From: Ceratodon purpureus
Lineage: Eukaryota; Streptophyta; Bryopsida; Pseudoditrichales; Ditrichaceae
Reading direction: 5' to 3'
Length of the DNA: 64,000 nt
Assembly (NCBI GenBank): GCA_014871385.1
Contig: CM026426.1
Location: 36,395,918-36,459,917 of the forward strand
The position numbers and the translations under genes are program-made. Under the pieces are notes generated by a model. The model searched no databases and was not told the DNA's origin. It saw nothing but the letters and a program-made list of their open reading frames with translations. This document shows, piece by piece, positions 55,861 to 64,000 of this stretch (positions are counted from its first letter, which is position 1; the number at the start of each line of letters is the position of its first letter).

Positions 55861-58583
55861 CTACACAAGAACAGTGTCCGCCATTGTCCTGTGAAGTGTC
55901 CCTGCAACCCGAATTATATACCCCTCCTGCACATCCGGATGAAGTAATCTGAACACCTTAATTACATGTTTGCAAAGATTACCTTGGTCAGCTTGGAGGC
56001 AGTCACATTGGGCGTACTCTTTGTCAGGAGCAACAACGGTGTACACGTGGGGGTAGTTGTCCACCGATCCAACTAATGCCACATCCTCTCCATCAGGGTA
56101 CAGCGAAACGACATTATCAAGAATCTGGCGTGCTCGCAGAACTGCACTGGCAACTATACGTTCATGTTTTTTGTTCATAACAAAATCGTATAGTTTGCAT
56201 TGCACACCATACCAATAATGGGTCAAAACATCCCCTGCCAGGTAGTAAATAAGCCAGTCCATTCGCCTTCCGTTGAAACGTCGACGAGACATGAGTAGAG
56301 AAACTTTTGGGTTGTGGTGGTAATTTTCAATGGCAGCGTTCGTGTCTTGTCCGCAATGTGCTATATTGCGATATCCTGTTACCCACATCTCCATCTTCCC
56401 CATCCATTGTTTCTCGAAATAATTGAAGAAAGTCTTTGCTCTAGGGTGGAGTCGTTTCAGATTCTGGAACTTCTCACGTGCGCGCGAAACAACCTCAGCA
56501 CCCTTATTGAGGTCTGTTGTATACATTGCATCTGCAATTCCCTTGAGAATGTTCTCTTCCTGCGATTTTATCTTCTTGACAATGTTCTCAGCCCAAGCCT
56601 TTCGAACGTGCCACAAGCACAGGTGAATCGGGGTGTTAGGCCAGACTTTCCTGTACGCCACGGAACTACCATCAGTATAAGAAACTGTTAAAAAGTAGGT
56701 ACTCATCCGAAACTCACTTGCCAATGTAGTAATTGCACAATGAGGGAAGTAAACTTACGTAAAAGCATTTAGCTCTGCCTGGGCGCAGTCTACAATGACA
56801 GAGCCAGGATACCAGTGTGGATTCTCTTCCAGAAGCTTGTCTCGCAGTTTTGTCATCTAGGGCACCAAGTCATCCTCAGCACATTTGCTTGTAATTATAT
56901 ATGCCACTGGAATTCCATTATGCCATTCATTGAAACACATAATGGTGTATAGAGGGTACTGCACCTCATGCGAAACAGAGGAAGGTAAGTATGCAAATAT
57001 TGCAGTAGAGGAACTAAGGTAGACTGTGTTTGGTAATTCTTCATAAACCAAATTCAACGAAACATAAAAATGGAAATAATGAAAATATGTACCCGTGGTT
57101 CATTTGTCCTAAATGTTGCATCGCATGATAGTGGTCTTTTATTCCCATGGAGCAGCATAACCTCCCTTTGCCATGGGGTTTGTATCCCCAATGTGAAAGT
57201 GCACTCCTCTTTTGGTGCCTCAATTAAATTAATGTCCTCATGTTCTTGATAAAAAAAAAACAGAATCTGGATTCTCCTTTGCCCACATTCTAACGCTGGT
57301 GGCGTCATCTGGATCTCTTTGCCATAGTTCTTCAGCCCTCTTCTTTGCCAAATTCTGCACATCAGACATCATAATGAAAGTGTCTCTTGTTGTTTTCTCG
57401 TTTCGCGTGGCCATCTCTAGGACATGGCGCTTGTGCTCTGCCATAATTTGGGAAGGAGTCATATTCAAGCGAAGGCAATTCTCTATCCACTCCTTCGTTT
57501 TGGATGACAACCGAAGACCCAATGAGTGCCTGTGACCACCCAAAGCACTCCCATGACAGGCCACATTGTCAGAATTAACATGATCGAAGGAATGGTATTG
57601 TAGCTCAGATACACTGTTATCAACATACACCTGTTTCGCAAAAAAATTACAACGGCAACCCCTTTTCTGGGACAGACCAGCATGCTTCTTAGTAACCCTT
57701 TTGGTACTCAGAGGGACAGACTCAGTGATTCCAGATGTCTGTAGAGTTTCTGAGAATTCACTAGCTACATTAGGAGTAGAAGCGGTTTTGTTAGTGGGCA
57801 CACCACTGTCTGTTTCGTGGTCAAATCCACGCCCTGGATCAGAGGCTACCTGTGATATTGCAGTATTCTTCTTAGTTGTTGCTCCTTTGGTCTGGTTACT
57901 TTTCGCAAGAGTCTTCCTTTTCCTCCCACGTTTCGGAGGCTCTGCGGCAACCACATCATATGCAACCTCCACTGTAGTTGCAGTTTTCTTTGCTGCAGAC
58001 TTTGGTGGTTTCAAAGTAGTCTTGGATGCCTTGTTCCGATTTTTTCTTCCGAGCCTGTAAAGCATTGGCGAATAGGGTCTGAAGCTCAGTTGCAAGCTCC
58101 GCAATCTTGTCTTCTGATCCATACGAACAGTGGTACCTGCAATGCTGGTAGCTGTTTAACAACGTTGGGAAACGGAGTATATACTGTATCCCAGTGCATG
58201 ACAAATAAGTTTGCAAATTCTTGCGAAACTCTAAACAGTGGGAATTCTAGCGAAACGAGGTACAATGGTTGTTCCAAAAAATTGGGGAGAATAGTGACAT
58301 ACTTGTACGTGATTGATGAAGAACCCTTCCTAGGTTGATGTGTAGAACCAGGTTTACATTCACGCCACTTCCTCTTGTTGAATTTGCAAGGAAAATCACG
58401 CATATTCTCCTCCCCATCCACAAAATCTTGTAATCGCTCCCATGGAATGATTGCAATGGCAGTGTCTCGAACTCGTTTCCCTCCACTGTTCCTCTGAGTT
58501 TCCCATTGTATGTCATACCTATTGAACCAACCTGAAGGAGGAACTTGTATCCTCCTCCTGTAGCCGTCTCGCTGCTTTTTCAA
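55861..58583 (-). pseudogene. FAR1/MULE-type transposase with intact SWIM finger
   Basis: The first block (58583 down) holds GWFNRYDIQWETQRN and IAIIPWERLQDFVDGEENM. A basic linker with KRGRKRKTLAKS lies near 57930. The region RLSSKTKEWIENCLRLNMTP precedes the core: GIQTPWQREVMLLHGNKRPL, D1 in LSCDATFRTNEP (about 57115), YPLYTIMCFNEWHNGIPVAY, D2 in SVIVDCAQAELNAF (about 56780), then LCLWHVRKAWAENIV and the acid in TNAAIENYH (about 56325). The C-terminus has a complete SWIM finger, CDCLQADQGNLCKH (about 56000-55960). GT-AG introns fit at about 56763-56665 and about 57095-56965. One in-frame TAG (about 56860) and a frame problem at an A-run near 57250 suggest it is inactive or mis-modelled. This is the best preserved transposase here; a mobile source element elsewhere in the genome is likely. 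Confidence 0.8.
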
Positions 58584-60934
58584 CCATTACGGCAGAAGTG
58601 GAACCTCCTTGCACTCATCAGGGGGAGCATCCCTGCAATCCTCTTTCTCCGGTGCCTAGTCCTGAACACCAAGATCTGTATCTAGAACCTCGTAATCCTC
58701 TGCTCTCAAGGTGGGTAGGCACGGCTACCGCACTTCGGGAGTTCATCACCTGCCGCCAGATCCACAGCCTCCTCGCCGAGCAATTGAGTCCTGCTGTGGA
58801 AGTGCAGAACTGAGCAGAAACTGCCAGTCCATTGCAAACGCAAATCACCACCAAAAATCTCCCGCATCTTCCTATCTGTCTCGATATATCATCATCAAAC
58901 ACACTCAGCTCACAACCTCTACCTTCAAACCTGGCTGAACCCCGCAGTGGTCACCCAAACCTACCCCCAAACCGCGAAACGCAACCTGAACCCTGACAGA
59001 AGCACCGCGAGACCCCACGAAACCCTAGAACCCAGGGCCGGACGCCATAGCCGCAGGAGCTCGGGAGGAAGAGGGACAGAATGAGCGCCGGGAGGAGGAG
59101 AAAAGAACAGTGCCCGGGTTTTTCAGAGGGAGGTTGGAAGGTCTCGACGGACGGGGGAGGAGCGGCGTCCGACGGACAAGACGGGGGGTCTCGCGGGACG
59201 GCAGATGGGGTCTCGGGGGACTTCCAGACGGGGTCTCGGGATGGCGAGGAAGAGGGCTGCCCGGGCGAGCCCGTGACCCGCGGGAGCTTCCGGGTTCCTC
59301 TCGTGGGTCGAGAAAACCCGGAATCCTTTTGTAGCATCCTCTTGGCTTCATGCGTAGCAGCGTTGGAGTTAAAATACTGTACCTACCCAATTTTAAAGGT
59401 AGAAGACGCTTGTGCGGTTACAATGAGTTGCAACTTTTCAAAATTAAGCTCGGGCGTAATTGAATCCAGAATATAGTTTTATTCTATTTGAACAAGACAA
59501 CAACATGCATTACTATTTAATACAAAGGTAACAACTGACCAAAGCATTATTAAATCTCAATTCATATCGGTCTACTCATGATATCAGCAGTCAGTCAGTT
59601 CCAGATGAGCAACATCCACAAGTTTAGACATTTTCATGCAAGATGCCTTGCTTCGCTTCTTGATTGCGGCTTTCACAGCTGTTGTATTCTCTGTCTCAGA
59701 AAAATCATTCTTTGGTTTGACGAGGTGGCAAACCCTCTTGTTTGCTACTAAGCCAAGCTTGTGCTGATTAAGACATAATTATCATATTAACAAAATTGAT
59801 AATGGAATGTGTAGAGAAGTCAGAGTGTATCAAATTAATATGTTCTTTGTATCAAATCAATGAAGGACTACACCAAAATCAACACGAGAGCACCTCAAAC
59901 CTATCACCACACACACTTATTATTAACTCAAGGTTGTCCTAGCAACAACATGATACCTTGTCAGTAGCAACAAATGCACCAAACATTAGAGAGAAATTTA
60001 GGTCTTGGGATGTCCAAATGTGAAATTGGAATTTCCGGATTTTGTCAAAATAAAAATTCCCAAGAAATTCCACCATGCACTATGCCATGGTGGAATATGA
60101 GGCAGTGACAACAGATTTCCAATGGATGGGAGCCAATCGCAAATGGTGGTCCTGGATTATGCTTGTACAGGAAGGCGATAATCGAGTGTCCTTGGTTGGG
60201 AGTGGGGTGTACCTCGGTTTTGGGGTATTGGATGTCCTTGGTAATTGGGTGTCCTTGGTAATATGGTGTCATTGGTGGCAACACCCACACACGTGCTGGA
60301 GACAGGTAATGGAGCCAGCATTCGCCGTCCTTTATGGAATTTGATGTGACCAGAGATGGTCAACAGTGATTTCGGGTGGGAAATGTGGGATGTGGGATGA
60401 TCGATCATTTGAGTTTAGGGAGAATTAGCTTGCAACTGTGGATGTGAGTATCAGCTAGTGAGGAACAGTCAAAATTCTTTGAAGTGGCGGTTTAGGTAGC
60501 AGCAAGTATGGAGAATCGCTGACCGCCATTGCAGATTGCTGCAGTTATTCTGCACAATACTCACAACAAAGAAGGGGAATGGATTCCCACAAAGTATGAG
60601 GGGATGTCATGGGTGAGACTTAATCCCAGGAGTATTGGGGCTTGGGCTAGAGACATATGGGTGACGCCATGGCAGTGATGACATATGGAGAACCTACAAG
60701 GCTCAAATAGTTGATTTTAGATTCAAGTTTTATCATTGTAAGGTTGTCACCAACAAGCGGGAACTACAATCCGTGTTAATGAGGCATGCTTACCACAGGC
60801 ATCAAGTGCTACTAGATCCAAAAATTACCCGCGATCGGGTTCCATGCAATTGTGAGCCACAACTAACTCTGTGGTAACCATCTCCGAATCTCATGTGGCC
60901 ATTGTTTATGATGAGGAGTTGTTAATTTTGTAGT
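58584..60934. other. No supported gene; GC-rich block then plain sequence
   Basis: 58.9-59.35 kb is GC-rich with repeated GGGGTCTCG(C/G)G words, upstream of the MULE gene and possibly part of its end. 60.17-60.28 kb has repeated GTGTCCTTGGTAAT. From about 60.55 kb some plus-strand stretches look coding (VVTNKRELQSVLMRHAYHRH, about 60740), but stops are frequent. Confidence 0.4.
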
Positions 60935-61291
60935 TTGCTTTGGGTATTGGGAACAGTTTTGTACCAGTCATATTTTGAAGATTGGGTCGACCCTGATTCC
61001 ATACTTGGAGTGATTGTGGTTGTGCAAAGCAATGTTGGTGAGGCAACTTGCAATTGGAAGTTATATAAGGAGCTGCTTGATAACAGGATCTTTTTTTCTA
61101 ATCTTGCCTATGTTCCACCTACACTAGGGCTTTTATATGAATTAGTCGAGCAAGTGCTATTGCCATCATTCACTGATCCGGAGTGGCTACTCCCAGATAT
61201 GCATACTAGTGAGGCATTCAGAGCTAAATTTCGTGCAAACTTTCAGTCTGTAACTAAGTCCACCTCTGGAAGACATATGGGCCACCTCTAA
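60935..61291 (+). pseudogene. Unrecognised coding remnant
   Basis: A 118-residue frame: DWVDPDSILGVIVVVQSNVG, EATCNWKLYKELLDNRIFFS, LGLLYELVEQVLLPSFTDPE. It has the composition of a folded protein but no family I know. With the coding-like stretch at about 60.74 kb upstream and the frames at 62.3-64 kb downstream, it may be part of one long decayed gene. Confidence 0.3.
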
Positions 61292-62335
61292 AGGTTTCTA
61301 TCTCTATATGTCTTCGTAAACCTTTCTGCTCTAGCCGAAGACACTATAGACGAACATCCACGCTGTATATTGAGGAGAATCCCTCGGAAGAAGTGTTCAC
61401 AGCTCTAATGGATCCGAGTCGGCAAACCAAAATGGTGTTTCGTAAGGATATTGTGCGGTGCACAATATCCTTACCTTCTGTAACCTTTAGGTGTGAGGCC
61501 ACTGTTATCATCGTTGCCATTTTAGGAAGATTAGTGTTGTACTCTAACTTTAAATACGGGACGGAGTATTTGGTGCAAGATGGTGTAACTTGAAAACAAA
61601 TCGACCAAATGCAGGAAGAGGACATGGAGGTGCTTCTTTGTATTTTTCAAGGTCTGCGAGTGGCACGGTTTGAAGTTGATTCATTGTGGCCGTTTTAACA
61701 TCTTCTGGAGGAAGCATCCTTGGGTGGTACCACTAGGAACCAAGGACCAAGGAATCAAAGTACCACTAATGTAATATTTGGAATTATTTGTTCCTTGAAA
61801 TTCATAATTATCTTTCATGGTGGGTTTAACAGGAAAGTGGTTTGCTGGATCTCTGTTCCTTTGCATGCTCCCTGTCCCTTCGTATTCTTATTTTTCCCCT
61901 ACTCTCTTAGAGAGCTTTAGGCTATCGTCTCTCCAAAAGTTTTGATGTTGCAATCGTCTCTCCGAAAGTTGCCCATCATCTCTCCGATTAAGAAGTTTGT
62001 TCTCCATTGTCTCTCCACCTACGGCGTACTCGCTCTCAGAATTTTTGCAACGTCTTTTAGGAATCGAAATATGTATGTCTTAGGTAATCATATTGTCGTA
62101 TATTCTCCCCACTTTGATTCTGTTGATTGCACACTGTTTCGATTTCCCTTTGTTTTGATTGCCAGCTGTCTTGTATTTCAATGGCTGCGGTAGGTCACCT
62201 GAACTTCATACCGTGGCTTCTCTGTCTTTGATGCTTTGGCTGCAAGAATTTTTTGAAAGTGTTTTGCTTGGAGATATCTATGGTTGAGGTCTAGGGTTGA
62301 GGGCGGGAACAACGATGTTGCTTGCCTAATATCTC
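61292..62335. other. No supported gene
   Basis: No convincing frame. A TTGCAG acceptor-like site at about 62350 precedes the next coding stretch. Confidence 0.35.
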
Positions 62336-62355
62336 GTGGGCACTTTGTCTTTGCA

Positions 62356-63989
62356 GGTGGTGTATAACCTTCATTTTTTCGTGAATAGGCAGGGATTGCG
62401 AGGTAAAGGCCATCCAGTGAAATCCCTCACCGAGAGTGATGTTTCCCTTCAGGAAATTGAGGATGTTCTAGGGACAAGGTACAACAAGAAAGGTTGGAAG
62501 ATTACCAGGAACGTTTTACATGAGGTTTAGCGCCAAATAAAAGATCTCTACGGCTGTGTTTTCAGAAGAGAGTCTGTGTTAAATGACACAATCTCCCTGG
62601 AATTTGCGCGAGGAGTTGTGGCGGAGATCAAGGAAATACAAGTTAACTAGGCCACTTATGCAATAGCTGCTTACAGCAAACAAGGAGCTCTCGGAGACAG
62701 CAGGAGAGCAAGGCAGAGCAGCTTCGTTCACCTCACACAAGGAAACTTCAACTCCCCGAATTTGGCGTGAGCAGTAAAGAAGCCCTACGCTCTGTATCTT
62801 TGGAGGTTGAGTTATCTGAGCCTCCTAGTTCTCCTACGATCACTATGGAGCGAGGTTTAGGCTTTAGTGAACCGCCAGGTTTCTCTCTGCAGTCTCTACG
62901 GATTGACAGCACCCGTCCACGGCTGCCACCAACACCTAATTTGCGGCCTAGGATGGATTCTCTTTCCTCCAGTAAGCGTTGTAAGGGTGTCTTGAAGCAT
63001 GAACTTGGTCTGAGTAGTGTCAAGGAAAGTAATGTCAAGACCATTGAGAGAGTCCAATGTCTATTGGTTAGTGCCCAGGTAGGTTTCATAGCAACAAAGG
63101 AGCGGTTGAGGGTTTTGAGCTTAGAGAAGGAGGAGAGAGAGTTGGATCTTCAAAGAGCCAAGATAATGTGCAGTGATAGAAAATCCATTGCTGATATGCT
63201 CAATCTGAAGTTCTGAAGGTCAAGGCTGCGATAGAAAAAGCCAGTGAGTACGTTGTTATGTGGACGAATTGTCCAGACGAAGGAGTTTGTAGTAATCCTA
63301 TCTACCTCAGTCCTGGCCACTCTTCTCCTAATCTTTCCCATTGTAACCCAACTTCCTCTTCAGATGACTCCGTTGCAGGTAGGATTTCTCGATTAGAGGA
63401 TCAGTTGCATTCAGAGGAACGAAATAGTAAGCACGCCCTTCTAAAAATAGAAGAAATAGAGACATAGTGTGCTCGTTTAGCTGAAAGCATGGAAGCATGC
63501 ACGAAGAGGTACAATTCTGTATTCTGTAGTCAAGCTTGCATGGAGCAGTTTCAACATTTACTTGTCAATTACCTAGGGTTGTTGAAGTATGGTACTGTAT
63601 ATAGATTCAGTCCCTCGCCAATACAGAGGTCGAAGGAATTTCATAGAGACTCTAATATTTTGTATGTAGAAAACTGCCCTGTTTGTAGTGAAGACTTTTA
63701 TTGCAACGATATTGCTGTGACTTCATGCGGCCATTGCTATTACCCCTTCTGTCTAATCAGTCACTCTTCAAAGTTAAATTTGTGTATTGAAGAGTTCGAT
63801 GACGATGAACTTGACCCCAAATGGAGATTATTGTGGGGTTTTCCTCAACCCCCCTCATCTGTGCCAACTCCAGATGTCACCCAAGGCAGTCCAATCTGTG
63901 GTGGAATGTCCGGTAAGATTTCTATTTATTCTCCGAGGAAAACACAGACCTGCCAATTTTTGCATTTTTTTGGGTTGTTTTTTGATTAA
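62356..63989 (+). pseudogene. Coiled-coil protein with C-terminal RING-like finger, broken
   Basis: It begins after TTTGCAG with VVYNLHFFVNRQGLRGKGHP, then EIEDVLGTRYNKKGWKITRN and SVLNDTISLEFARGVVAEIK. A Pro/Ser-rich part (62767-63000) is followed by a long helical, coiled-coil-like region: VKTIERVQCLLVSAQVGFIA, RLRVLSLEKEERELDLQRAK and SRLEDQLHSEERNSKHALLK. The end holds CPVCSEDFYCNDIAVTSCGH followed by YYPFC (about 63675-63755), a CxxC...CGH...PxxC pattern like a RING-type zinc finger, though short of a full set of ligands. Three in-frame TAGs (about 62528, 62647 and 63465) and two frame changes (about 62760 and 63215) interrupt it. RING proteins are usually ubiquitin ligases; that role is inferred only. 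It runs off the window end. Confidence 0.45.
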
Positions 63990-64000
63990 ATTCTTGATTA

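Overview
The window looks like repeat-rich nuclear DNA of a land plant. The evidence is a Ty1/Copia element with a plant-type initiator-Met tRNA primer site, a CACTA (TNP2/DUF4218) transposase remnant, three FAR1/MULE-type transposase loci with SWIM zinc-finger regions, hAT and other MITEs, F-box-like fragments, GT-AG introns and a short CCCTAAA-like tract. I cannot name the species; a non-seed plant is possible. Almost every recognisable gene belongs to a mobile element, and most are broken.

Layout. 1-1.3 kb: no gene. 1.3-4.3 kb: decayed CACTA transposase. 5.72-11.29 kb: nearly whole Copia element (172-bp LTRs, 5-bp target duplication) with an antisense ORF carrying an RNase H1-N-like (viroplasmin) domain. 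11.3-15.2 kb: fragments of F-box-like genes, one split by a 1.3-kb non-autonomous hAT element. 15.20-33.67 kb: the most unusual part, a candidate 18.5-kb composite element. It is bounded by perfect 27-bp inverted repeats next to CTCT on both sides. A decayed DDE-type transposase-like gene lies on its left arm (minus strand). A run of plus-strand coding blocks lies on its right arm, including a ParB-like GQH motif and two FCP1/NIF-like HAD domains that have lost catalytic aspartates. About 40 copies of one 20-bp palindrome, GATCGTAGGATCCTACGATC, occur here, and I saw none elsewhere in the window. They form arrays with a period of about 57-60 bp, placed between coding blocks. Three of the arrays share related spacers, one of them in inverted orientation.

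33.7-41.4 kb: a MULE-like transposase flanked by inverted subterminal arrays of GATGGGTATT, then a spliced minus-strand gene of unknown function and the second copy of a 552-bp MITE. 43.3-47.4 kb: a second MULE remnant split by low-complexity sequence that includes 36 consecutive G. 48.7-49.6 kb: a second hAT copy in opposite orientation with an 8-bp target duplication. 49.6-52.4 kb: nothing coding that I can support. 52.4-54.3 kb: two unrecognised genes back to back. 55.9-58.6 kb: the best preserved MULE transposase (DDE and SWIM residues present). 60.4-64 kb: plus-strand pseudogene-like coding that ends in a coiled-coil/RING-like protein.

Reading: a nested transposon landscape. The palindrome-array element probably inserted beside or into an F-box-like gene and was later hit by at least two MITEs. 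All calls come from reading the sequence; no database search was run, and identities and alignments were judged by eye.
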